Source: Candidatus Sulfopaludibacter sp. SbA3
GTDB lineage: Bacteria; Acidobacteriota; Vicinamibacteria; Vicinamibacterales; UBA2999
Assembly (NCBI GenBank): GCA_945903265.1
Contig: CAMDNQ010000028.1
Span: 1-36,334, forward strand
Direction: 5' to 3'
Length of the DNA stretch: 36,334 nucleotides
This document shows, in pieces, positions 1 through 8,200 of the stretch; the stretch's first letter is position 1; the number at the start of each line of letters is the position of its first letter. A program made the position numbers and the translations under genes. Below the pieces are notes generated by a model. That model worked only from the letters and a program-made list of their open reading frames with translations, did no database searches and was not told the origin of the DNA.

Positions 1-676
1 CCGCGTCCCGGAGCGTCTGCATAAATGCGGGCAGTTCCCGATAGGGTAGTGCGGCGTGATGCCCTTTCGCCGCGCGTTGCTTCGGCAGGACCTTCGTAAT
101 GCCCTGGGTGGGGTTGTCGCCCGCGCAGTAGCCCTGTGCTTTGCACCAGTCGAAGACGGCGCGGACCCGCTGGAGTACGCGCCGGGAGGTTTCGGGCCGC
201 TTCAACCAGCTCGGGCTGAGGGCCGCCAGAATGTCGGCGCTCGTGATGGCGTCCACGCGCTTGGAGCCGAACGCGGAGAACACCCCGTCGAGCGACGACA
301 ACCACTGCTTGCGGTGCTTCTCATTCTTGAACGAAGCAGCGTGCGCGCTGTGGACGGACTTGGCCGCATCCTCGAAGCTCGGCACGGCTCGGCGCTCCTG
401 CCGTCGCTCCGCGAGGGGATCTCCGCCTAAGCGGGCCATGCGTCGGAGCCGTCGCGCTTCTTCGCGCGCATCGGCGAGCGACACGAGGTCGACACTGCCC
501 AGACCGATGTCGCAGCGCCGCCCCTTCACCACGGTTCGCAGCATCCAGCTTTTCGATCCGCCTGGTGCCACGAGCAAGTACAGACCGCCGCCATCGGCGT
601 AGCGGCCGGGCTCGGTCGTGGCGCTGACGGTCCGCGCTGTAAGGGCCTTGTGGGGATGTCGTCCTGGCGTGCTCAT
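1..676 (-). CDS. Tyrosine-type site-specific integrase, P4-like (partial, C-terminus outside window)
   Basis: The minus strand from ATG 676 stays open to the left edge for 225 codons. The start has a GGGAG-type ribosome site 6-8 bases upstream. The N-terminus carries the DUF4102 (P4-type integrase N-terminal) pattern: KALTARTV, then YADGGGLYLLVAPGGSKSW, then R-x-V-x-KGRR-x-DIGLG and SLADAREEARR (about residues 10-80). A SAM-like core-binding helical domain follows (about 95-200, including SFKNEKHRKQWLSSL and RVRAVFDWCKAQGY). The catalytic domain with its Arg-His-Arg-Tyr residues would lie beyond base 1 and cannot be checked. Family knowledge: these enzymes integrate genomic islands or prophages, often at tRNA 3' ends. 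The AT-richer DNA just upstream fits an element boundary. Whether the gene is intact is unknown. Confidence 0.88.
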   Translation of the reverse strand, partial: MSTPGRHPHKALTARTVSATTEPGRYADGGGLYLLVAPGGSKSWMLRTVVKGRRCDIGLGSVDLVSLADAREEARRLRRMARLGGDPLAERRQERRAVPSFEDAAKSVHSAHAASFKNEKHRKQWLSSLDGVFSAFGSKRVDAITSADILAALSPSWLKRPETSRRVLQRVRAVFDWCKAQGYCAGDNPTQGITKVLPKQRAAKGHHAALPYRELPAFMQTLRDA

Positions 677-996
677 TTGATCTCCCTCGTTTGCTCCCAC
701 AAATTATGTGGGATTACTTAGGAAGTCAAACGCTTGCGTTAGACGATCAATGGCGCTGTAAATACCAGTGAAAGCTAGTCTTAGTAGATATTACGAGACT
801 TTGTAGGATTGAACGCAGGCGGACACTCTCTCCGCCAATCCTGCTCTTCGATATCCCACGCGCTCGTCTTCTCGGGCCGGCTTCTTCTGTCCCGTCTGTC
901 AGCCAAAGTCAGCCCGTTCGCGTCAGTGACCGGGGCGTCAGCTCTCGGCCGGTGAGTCCCGGTTATCATGTCGCTTCGCTGACAGAAAGGATCGAG
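677..996. other. Intergenic region at a possible mobile-element boundary
   Basis: No convincing gene is seen here. Bases 700-810 are clearly AT-richer than the rest of the window. At 815-847 there is an imperfect hairpin (GGCGGA/TCCGCC stem with GCAGG/CCTGC outside it). The hairpin includes CTCTCTCCGCCA at 826-837, which resembles the 3' end of a bacterial tRNA-Ser (acceptor strand plus GCCA). No T-arm precedes it, so it is not a tRNA. It could be an attachment-site remnant or coincidence. The right part must hold the promoter of the gene that starts at 997. Confidence 0.3.
696..729 (-). promoter_or_regulatory. Candidate integrase promoter with overlapping palindrome
   Basis: On the minus strand a TTGACT hexamer (724-729) lies 15 bases before CATAAT (703-708), resembling a sigma70 -35/-10 pair with a short spacer. 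A near-perfect 17-base palindrome, CCCACA-aatta-TGTGGG (696-712), covers the -10 region and lies about 20 bases before the integrase start. A second inverted repeat, AACGC-tt-GCGTT, sits at 729-740. The layout suggests autorepression or control by another element-encoded regulator. That is inference from position only. Confidence 0.45.
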
Positions 997-2103
997 ATGA
1001 AACGGTGCGCGGGAATCGTGGCGGCGCTCGCATTTGCCGCAGGCTGTTCGGCCGGGGAGTCGCCGGCTGGTTCGGCGGGAGGGACACAGGCGCCTGCCGG
1101 TCCACCGGCTCCGTACAAGCTCGGCATGTTTCAACAGGCGGAGCGCACGTTTCCGGGCCTCGTCGTGGACGATCGCCTCGTCGTCGACCTCTCCGCCGCG
1201 AATCTCAAGCTGCCGCCGACGCTGCACGAATTGATCGCCGCCTGGGATCAGGCAACGGCCGACCGGCTTGGCGCGGTGGCCGGTGCGGCGCAGCGTGAGG
1301 CGCCCGCTTCATCGTTCCAGCTGTCGGCGCTCGAGGTCCTGCCCCCGATCAGCGATCCCGACGCCATCCTCATGGCCGCGCGCAACTACGCCGACCACGC
1401 GAACGAGATGGCGCAGGTGGGACGGACGCTCGGCACGACCACCGTCGTGGACGACAATGTCCGCGCGGGCATTCCGGGTCTCTGGGCGCGCCAGCAGGAC
1501 GATGCCCGTCCCAACCCCTATCTCTTTCCCAAGCTGAAATCGTCGCTGGTGGGCGACAAGGCCACCATCCTGTTGCCGCCAGGCCGCACGCGTGTCGACT
1601 ATGAGTGCGAGCTGGTGGCCGTGATCGGCAAGCCGGCGCGGCGCGTGCCGGTGGAACGCGCACTCGACTACGTGTTCGGCTACATGGCGATGACCGACGT
1701 GTCCGACCGCGAGGATCGCCTCGACGGACGCTACGGCTCCGACTGGCTGATCAGCAAGAGCCACGACACGTTCGGTCCGAGCGGCCCCTTCATCGTCCCC
1801 GCTGCCTTCGTCGGCGATCCGCAGAACCTGCGCGTGCAGTACGTGCTCAACGGGCAGACGATGCAGGACGACAGCACGGCGTTGATGGTCCACACGGTTC
1901 GGGATCTGGTGGCCTATGCGTCGAATATCGCGCGGCTCAGTCCTGGGGATCTCCTGGGGACGGGCACGCCGGGCGGGGTTGGCGAAGGACGGACACCGCC
2001 CGTGTACCTCAAGGCGGGCGACACGGGTGTCTGCTCGATCGAAAAGATCGGATCGTTGACGAATGCCGTGGAGATTGCCGGCCCGATGTCCGCCACGGAA
2101 TAG
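997..2103 (+). CDS. Fumarylacetoacetate hydrolase family protein with lipoprotein signal
   Basis: 368 residues from ATG 997, chosen because AGAAAGG lies 6 bases upstream and because translation then opens directly with a lipoprotein signal: MKRC, a hydrophobic stretch, and the lipobox FAAGC with Cys17 as the lipidation site. An earlier in-frame GTG at 952 would bury this signal. The FAH fold follows: RNYADHANEM, then KLKSSLVGD, DYECELVAVIGK (with the E-x-E metal ligands), FGYMAMTDVSDR, the SHDTFGPSGPF segment, and GDLLGTGTPGGVG near the end. Family members hydrolyse C-C bonds or decarboxylate or isomerise dicarbonyl acids using Mg or Mn. The substrate cannot be told. Such enzymes are normally cytoplasmic, so export as a lipoprotein is unusual. 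Confidence 0.85.
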   Translation: MKRCAGIVAALAFAAGCSAGESPAGSAGGTQAPAGPPAPYKLGMFQQAERTFPGLVVDDRLVVDLSAANLKLPPTLHELIAAWDQATADRLGAVAGAAQREAPASSFQLSALEVLPPISDPDAILMAARNYADHANEMAQVGRTLGTTTVVDDNVRAGIPGLWARQQDDARPNPYLFPKLKSSLVGDKATILLPPGRTRVDYECELVAVIGKPARRVPVERALDYVFGYMAMTDVSDREDRLDGRYGSDWLISKSHDTFGPSGPFIVPAAFVGDPQNLRVQYVLNGQTMQDDSTALMVHTVRDLVAYASNIARLSPGDLLGTGTPGGVGEGRTPPVYLKAGDTGVCSIEKIGSLTNAVEIAGPMSATE

Positions 2104-2138
2104 CGTCCGCCACTGAATAGCCCGGCGACCGAATAGAC
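2088..2138 (+). repeat. Three-copy 17-base tandem repeat spanning a stop codon
   Basis: Units of 17 bases at 2088-2104, 2105-2121 and 2122-2138. The first two differ at one base (gtccgccacggaatagc and gtccgccactgaatagc). The third is diverged but keeps GAATAG. The TAG in the first copy is the stop codon of the upstream gene. This looks like local duplication. No function is evident. Confidence 0.6.
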
Positions 2139-2150
2139 CTGAGTTCGAAG

Positions 2151-2534
2151 ATGACACACGGTAAGAAAGTTCTGATTGTCGATGACGAGGCGCCGATCCG
2201 CGAGCTCCTCACGCGCTGGGTCAACGGATGGGGGTTCGCCGCCAGGGCGGTTGCCAGCGCCGCCGAGGCTGTAGACCTGATGACGACCGATCCGGCCGAC
2301 ATCATGTTGTGCGACGTGGCGATGCCGGAACGGGATGGCCTGTCGCTCGTCGAGCAGGTGCGCGCCCAGTGGCCTCAGACCGCCATCATCATGGCCACGG
2401 GCCGCGACGACCCGCCGACGGTGCAGGCCAGCCGCAGGCTGGGCGCCATCGCCTACGTCGTCAAGCCGTTCAACCCCCTGATGCTGCAACAGGCGCTCGA
2501 CGTGGCTTGCGCCTCGGCCGTTCAAGGCAAGTAA
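2151..2534 (+). CDS. Single-domain response regulator (CheY-like receiver)
   Basis: 127 residues, a lone receiver domain with no output domain. The conserved acidic pair is D11-D12 (LIVDDE), the phospho-acceptor is D55 in MLCDVAMPERDG, the conserved Thr is T83 in IMATG, and Lys105 lies in YVVKPF. It is followed 12 bases later by the RNA helicase gene on the same strand. No sensor kinase is adjacent, so the partner kinase is unknown. It may act through protein contacts, as other stand-alone receivers do. Confidence 0.9.
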   Translation: MTHGKKVLIVDDEAPIRELLTRWVNGWGFAARAVASAAEAVDLMTTDPADIMLCDVAMPERDGLSLVEQVRAQWPQTAIIMATGRDDPPTVQASRRLGAIAYVVKPFNPLMLQQALDVACASAVQGK

Positions 2535-2546
2535 TCTAGGAGGCGC

Positions 2547-4286
2547 ATGTCGCCTCACAAATCGTCCGCCGCCGGCTTTTCGTCTCTGGGCCTCTCTCCA
2601 GCCCTCATCGCCACGCTGACCGATCTCGGATACGAGGAGCCGACGCCGGTGCAGGCGGAGGCCATTCCGCTGATGCTGGCGGGGCGTGACCTGCTGGCGC
2701 AGGCGTCAACCGGCACCGGCAAGACCGCCGCGTTCGCGCTTCCCATGATCCAGCGGCTCGTCGAGGATGCCGCAGGCCGCGGCCGCACGCGCGGCCTCGT
2801 GCTGGTCCCGACCCGCGAGCTTGCGATGCAGGTGTCCGAGGCGGTTCACAAGTACGCCCGCGGCACCACGATCCACGTCGTGCCGCTCTACGGCGGTTCC
2901 TCAATGGAGCAGCAGATCCGCTCCCTGAAACGCGGCGCTGACATCGCGGTGGCGACGCCGGGGCGCGCGCTCGATCATCTGCGCCGCGGCACGCTGAAGC
3001 TGGATGCGGTCAAGGTCCTGGTGCTGGACGAAGCCGACGAGATGCTCGACATGGGCTTCGCCGAGGACATCGACACCATCCTCGCGGCAACGGCCGGGGC
3101 GCGGCAGGCCACGCTCTTCTCGGCCACTCTGCCGTCGCGGATCCTCGCCATCGCGAAGCGCCACCTCTCCAAGCCGGCCAGCGTGACGATTGCGGGGGAA
3201 AAAACCGCGGCGGGCAAGCAGCCCCGTGTCCGGCAGATCGCCTACATCGTACGGCGCGCGCAGAAGCCCGCGGCGCTGGACAGAATTCTCGACATCGAAA
3301 ACCCGGCGTCGGCGATCGTGTTCTGCCGCACGCGCATCGAGGTCGATTCGCTGGCGGAAACGCTCAACGCCCACGGCTATCAGGCCGAGGCGCTCCATGG
3401 CGGGATGCAGCAGCGGCAGCGCGACGCCGTCATGAACCGGGTGAGGGCGGCCAAGACCGACCTCCTCATTGCGACTGACGTGGCCGCCCGCGGCCTCGAT
3501 ATCAGCCACCTCTCTCATGTCATTAATTACGACCTGCCCGCGGCGCCCGAGTCGTACGTGCACCGCATCGGCCGTACCGGCCGCGCGGGGCGTGAGGGGA
3601 CGGCCATCACGCTGGCCGAGCCGCGCGAGCAGCGGCTGCTCCGGACCATCGAGCAGCTGACGAGGCAGAAAATCGAAGTGGCGACGCTGCCGACGGTCGC
3701 GGATCTGAAGGCGCGGCGTCTGGAGGCCATGAAGGCGTCACTGCAGGAGCGCCTGGTCGCGGGCAATTTCGGCGAGCTCCGCGCGGTGGTCGACTCGCTC
3801 GCCACGGAATTCGACGTGCTCGATATCGCGGCGGCCGCCGTGGCGCTCGCGCAGGCGGCGACGGATCGCGGCGGGGACGATCAGGAGATAGAGATTCCGC
3901 GGGAAGTACCGCGCGAGATGTCTCGCGAGGGGTCGCGTGATGCCCCGCGCAGTGGTGCTGGAAGCGGTGCTGGAAGCGGTCCCGGAAGCGGCCCTCGCAG
4001 CGCTCGCGGTGCGAAAGGGCCTCGTGGCGCGTCGGAGGAGCCCGGAACGCGGCTGTTCATCGGCGCCGGCCGGCGGGCGGGTATCAGGCCAGCCGATCTG
4101 GTCGGCGCCATCACCGGCGAAATCGGCGTGCCGGCGCGCGCGCTGGGCGCGATCGAGATCGCGGAGAACTTTTCGCTGGTGGACGTGCCGGAGGAGCTGG
4201 CCGACGAGATCATCGCCGGCATGAAGAAGGCGAGCCTGCGCGGTCAGAAGGTGATCATCCGCCGCGACCGCGAGAGCCGGAGTTAG
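2547..4286 (+). CDS. deaD: DEAD-box ATP-dependent RNA helicase with DbpA-type RNA-binding domain
   Basis: 579 residues. ATG 2547 follows a perfect AGGAGG at 2538-2543. The helicase core is complete: Q motif around F11 and Q36, Walker A ASTGTGKT (53-60), PTREL, DEAD near residue 160, SAT, and the C-terminal RecA lobe with ATDVAARGLD and HRIGRTGRAGREG. Beyond about residue 370 there is a helical region, then a disordered linker with repeated (P/S)RE and GSG units (about 450-490). Last comes a domain matching the DbpA C-terminal RNA-binding fold (TRLFIGAGRRAGI to KVIIRR). The order core, linker, DbpA domain is that of DeaD/CsdA, which unwinds structured RNA in ribosome assembly, cold adaptation and mRNA decay. 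The linker repeats probably arose by local DNA slippage. Confidence 0.92.
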   Translation: MSPHKSSAAGFSSLGLSPALIATLTDLGYEEPTPVQAEAIPLMLAGRDLLAQASTGTGKTAAFALPMIQRLVEDAAGRGRTRGLVLVPTRELAMQVSEAVHKYARGTTIHVVPLYGGSSMEQQIRSLKRGADIAVATPGRALDHLRRGTLKLDAVKVLVLDEADEMLDMGFAEDIDTILAATAGARQATLFSATLPSRILAIAKRHLSKPASVTIAGEKTAAGKQPRVRQIAYIVRRAQKPAALDRILDIENPASAIVFCRTRIEVDSLAETLNAHGYQAEALHGGMQQRQRDAVMNRVRAAKTDLLIATDVAARGLDISHLSHVINYDLPAAPESYVHRIGRTGRAGREGTAITLAEPREQRLLRTIEQLTRQKIEVATLPTVADLKARRLEAMKASLQERLVAGNFGELRAVVDSLATEFDVLDIAAAAVALAQAATDRGGDDQEIEIPREVPREMSREGSRDAPRSGAGSGAGSGPGSGPRSARGAKGPRGASEEPGTRLFIGAGRRAGIRPADLVGAITGEIGVPARALGAIEIAENFSLVDVPEELADEIIAGMKKASLRGQKVIIRRDRESRS

Positions 4287-4480
4287 CTGGCTGGTTTGGC
4301 CGGGTGCTCGGACACCCACACGGCATAGGCGGCGGCAGTCGCCAGCCGGAGCGCGTCCCACCGCTGACCGCAGCGGCCGCAGTACCAGTCGCCGCCCCCC
4401 GCGAGCGCGCCGGTCGTCATGCTCGCATCAACCGTGTGACACGAGGGGCACGTCACGAGAGCTGAATCTACTGAAACCAT
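4283..4480 (-). CDS. Small zinc-ribbon protein
   Basis: 65 residues from ATG 4480. An in-frame GTG at 4495 would add five residues, and neither start has a clear ribosome site. Two knuckles, CPSC and CGRC, are about 24 residues apart, forming a probable four-Cys zinc ribbon. An aromatic and Ala-rich helix follows (GQRWDALRLATAAAYAVW). It converges with the helicase gene and the two coding regions share the bases TTAG at their stop codons. The family is not recognised beyond the zinc ribbon. Some small zinc-ribbon proteins bind nucleic acid or modify partner complexes, but no function is claimed here. Confidence 0.65.
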   Translation of the reverse strand: MVSVDSALVTCPSCHTVDASMTTGALAGGGDWYCGRCGQRWDALRLATAAAYAVWVSEHPAKPAS

Positions 4481-4565
4481 GCCGGGACTGTACACCGTTT
4501 GCGGCCGCCGGCGATGTTCCCTTGTGAACAGGTGCCCGCAGGGCGCGCGCGGTACGCTTCACTCA

Positions 4566-4787
4566 GTGGCTAGCGATCAGGACAACAGCGACGGAAAGCA
4601 GACGCGCGTCAACGCGATGATTGACGAGTTCCGTGCCGCGCGGCAGCGGCGGCTCGTGACGGGCGGCGTGACGGGCGGCGTCACGCGCGCCGTTCGTCCG
4701 CCCGCTCCGGTTGCGACCGAGCCGGACCCGGACCCGGCGCCGGCCCCGGCTCCCGAACCTCTTCCGCCCGACGAGGAGGGGCACTGA
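4566..4787 (+). CDS. Possible small hypothetical protein, acidic Pro-rich tail
   Basis: 73 codons from GTG 4566. The first third reads as an ordinary soluble helix (DEFRAARQRRL). It is followed by a VTGGVTGG duplication and a low-complexity Pro/Asp/Ala tail. No ribosome site is visible. The last 107 bases overlap the C-terminal part of the membrane-protein gene on the other strand, which is also low complexity, so one of the two reading frames may be spurious there. The minus-strand gene has the stronger start and a membrane segment. This entry is tentative. Confidence 0.3.
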   Translation: MASDQDNSDGKQTRVNAMIDEFRAARQRRLVTGGVTGGVTRAVRPPAPVATEPDPDPAPAPAPEPLPPDEEGH

Positions 4788-5094
4788 CCGCCGTGTCCAC
4801 GACCGTCCCCTCGATCGTGTCGTGAGGCCAGTCGGTCGCTGGCAGGACAGTGCGTCGACGCCAGGCGCGCGGCAGGACCGCGCGCACCATCAGCAGCGCC
4901 GCCGCCGCGATGGCGCCCAGCACCACGATAATCGCTACGGCCGCGGTAAGAACGCCGGCCGCAAGCGCGATCACCGCGAGCGCGATGAGTGCCCCGAGGC
5001 CGCCGGTTCCACGGTACGTGATGCGCATCTCAGCACCATCATCCATCGGACCGGTCGCGTCCGCTGTATCCAAATGAACAGGGAAGGTAGCCAT
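4681..5094 (-). CDS. Small membrane protein of unknown function
   Basis: 137 residues from ATG 5094, which has AGGAAAAGG 5 bases upstream and is preferred over an upstream in-frame start at 5151. A short polar N-terminus is followed by a long hydrophobic block (about residues 33-72, [15 protein letters not shown] to [12 protein letters not shown]), long enough for a two-helix hairpin. A cytoplasmic-looking Arg- and Pro-rich tail comes last. It is transcribed divergently from the glucan synthase gene, so the two may share a promoter region around 5095-5200. The family is not recognised. Confidence 0.6.
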   Translation of the reverse strand: MATFPVHLDTADATGPMDDGAEMRITYRGTGGLGALIALAVIALAAGVLTAAVAIIVVLGAIAAAALLMVRAVLPRAWRRRTVLPATDWPHDTIEGTVVDTAVSAPPRRAEEVREPGPAPGPGPARSQPERADERRA

Positions 5095-5219
5095 CGTCGC
5101 CTTTTCCTGACACGATCCACACTCTGACCGCTTTCTCGCCTCCGGGCTCATCTGTCATTGAACTGCTCGGCATCGAGCTGCTGGAGGAACACGCCCGCCG
5201 GCTCGCGGCCCTCTTTACG

Positions 5220-8200
5220 GTGTCCGGCCTGCCGCGCGGCCGGAGCCGCGGCCATCTGCGCCGGCTCAATGAGAACCGCCGGAAGCTGACCGCGGTGTAC
5301 GTCGCGCTGGCTGAGGATGCGCAGAAGGGCGAACCGGCGTCGCCTGCCGCGGAGTGGCTGCTCGACAATTTCCATGTCGTGTCAGCCGCCGGCCGCGACA
5401 TCGTCCGCGATCTGCCGGCCGCGTTCTTCCGCCGGCTCCCGACGATCGCCGCCGACGAGTTCGCCGGCGTGCCCCGCATCTACGCGCTCGCCCTCGAACT
5501 CATTCGCACCAGCGCCGGTCATCTTGACGCGCAGCGCCTGCAGCGGTTCATTACCGCGTATCAGTCGGTGACACCGCTCACGATGGGCGAGCTCTGGGCC
5601 TGGCCAAGCTCGCTCAAGCTGGCGCTCGTCGAGCACCTCCGCATACGAGCCGATATCCTGGCCGCGACGCGCGCGGAACGCGCGCATGCCGACCGCCTGG
5701 CCGCGTCGCTCGGCGCCGCCTCCGCGACGGACGAGCGGTGGCCGGGCGAGATTCACCCCGCGTTCGTGACGCGGCTCCTGCAGCGTTCCCGTGAGTACGG
5801 CGCCGCCGCCGCGGCGCTGCGCCATCAGCTGGTGACCGCGCTCGGCACCCGCGGGCAGACCGTCGAGGATGCGATCCGCTCGGAAGGGCGCCACCAGGCG
5901 GTGGAGCAGGCCTCGATGGCGAATCTGATCGGCAGCCTGCGGCTCATTTCCTCCTTCGACTGGAGCGAGTTCTTCGAAAGCGTCAGCCTCGTCGAGCAGG
6001 TGCTCCAGCGCGATCCCGCGGGCGTGTATGCGCGGATGGACTTCCGGACGCGCGACCGCTACCGGCACGCGGTGGAAGAACTGGCGGAGACGAGCGGCGA
6101 AGCGGAGCTGCGCGTGGCGCTCAAGAGCGTCGAGCGGGCGAGGCAGGTGTCCGAGAAGAGCCCCGACGCGCGCGAGGGCCACGTCGGGTATTACCTGATC
6201 GGCAAGGGACGCCGGCAGTTCGAGCGGAGCGTGGCATGGGGGCCGGGCCTCCTCCAGCGCGTCCAGCGCCTCTTCTTCCGGTGGGCGACGCCGGGCTACC
6301 TGGGGACGATTGCGAGCGGAACGGCACTCGTCGTCGCCGCCGCACTCGCGTACGCGTACATCCACGGATGGCGAGGCTGGCCTCTGGCGGCCCTCGCGCT
6401 GCTCGCGCTGATTCCGGCGAGCGAATTCGCGACGCAGGTCGTCCAGCGGATCGTCAGCTACCTGGTGCCCCCGCGGCGGCTGCCGCGGCTCGAGTTCGAT
6501 CGCGTGCCCGCCTCGTCGCGGACGATGGTGATCGTGCCGACGATCCTCGACAGCGTGACGCAGGTCGAAGAGCTGCTTTCGCATCTCGAAGTGCAGGCGC
6601 TCGGCAACGTCGATCCCCACATCCATTTCGCCGTGCTCAGCGACTTTCGCGATGCGGGCAGCGAAACGCTGCCGCACGATGACGAGATTCTCTCTGCCGC
6701 GCGGCAGGGGATCGAGGCTCTGAATGCCCGCCATGCGGGGCAGCGCGGCGATCGCTTCTTCCTGTTCCACCGTCGCCGGCTCTGGAATCCCGGCGAGGGA
6801 CGCTGGATGGGGTGGGAGCGGAAGCGCGGCAAGATCGAGGAGTTCAACCGCCTGTTGCGGGGCGCGATCGATACCAGCTTCACGGCGAGCGTGGGGGACA
6901 TGGACTTGCTGCCGCAGGTGCAGTACTGCATCACGCTCGACAGCGACACGCGGCTGCCGCGCGATGCCGGACGGCAGCTGATCGGGATCATGGCGCACCC
7001 GCTCAACCGGCCGCAGTTCGATCCCGTGTCCGGCCGCGTGACGGAGGGCTACGGCATCCTGCAGCCGCGCATCAGCGTGACGTTTGCCAGTGCCGCCGGA
7101 TCGATCTTCGCGCGGTTGTATGCCGGCCACACGGGCGTGGACCCGTACACGACTGCGGTCTCCGACACCTATCAGGACCTGTTTGCCGAAGGCATCTTCA
7201 CCGGCAAGGGGCTGTATGACGTCGATGCCTTCAACGCCGCGCTCGCCGGGTCGGTGCCGGAGAACGCGCTGCTGTCGCACGACCTGTTCGAAGGGCTTCA
7301 CGCGCGCGTGGCGCTCGTCTCGGACGTGGAGCTGGTCGATGAGTACCCGTCGAGCGTGCTCACGCACGCGCGGCGCCAGCATCGCTGGATCCGCGGCGAC
7401 TGGCAGATTCTCTTCTGGCTGTTTCCGTTCGTGCCGTCCGGCGTCGGCCTGAAGCGCAACACGCTTCCGCTCATCGCCCGCTGGAAGATTCTGGACAACC
7501 TGCGCCGCAGCCTCGTGGCGCCGGCGCTGCTCGTCCTGCTCGTGGCGGGCTGGATCGTCCTGCCCGGCGCGCCCTGGTTCTGGACGGCGCTGGTGGTCGG
7601 TGTGCTGGCCTCACAACTCCTGCCGATCGTCGCCGCACTGCTCACGGGACCGGGCCGGGCGCAGTCGGTGCCGGTCTTCTTCCGCAATCTGATGCGCGAT
7701 GCGGGCACGTCGCTCGCGCAGATGTCGCTCAGCGTCACGTTCATGGCGTTTCACGCCGTCGACACGCTGCACGCCATCGGCCTCACGCTCGTGCGCCTGG
7801 GCGTGACCCGGCGCCGCCTGCTCGAATGGGAAACGGCGGCCACCGCCGCCGCCAAGGCGGCAGGGTTCGTCGGACAGCGCGGACTGCGGCGGTTTGCGCG
7901 GGAGATGATCGCCAGTCCGGTCACCGCCGCGGTCGTCACGGTCGCGGTGCTCGCGCTGGCGCCGGAGGCCCTGCCGTGGGCCGCGCCCTTCCTCCTCCTC
8001 TGGACCGCCGCGCCCGCCATCGGCTACCGCCTGAGCGTGCCGGTGGGCGCCCGCGTGCGGCCGCTCGCCGACGCCGAGCGCGTTCTGCTGCGGAGGACGG
8101 CGCGCAAGACGTGGCGGTACTTCGAAACGTTTGTCACGGAAAACGAGGGGTGGCTGCCGCCCGACAACGTTCAAATCAACAGCGTCCAGGTTGAAGACGG

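Noticed and set aside
826-837. A complete tRNA-Ser gene next to the integrase
   Set aside because: Only the last 12 bases resemble tRNA-Ser; no T-arm, anticodon arm or D-arm precedes them.
781-1227. Minus-strand open frame of 148 codons across the start of the FAH gene
   Set aside because: Arg-rich translation without a domain; it overlaps a well-supported gene start and signal sequence.
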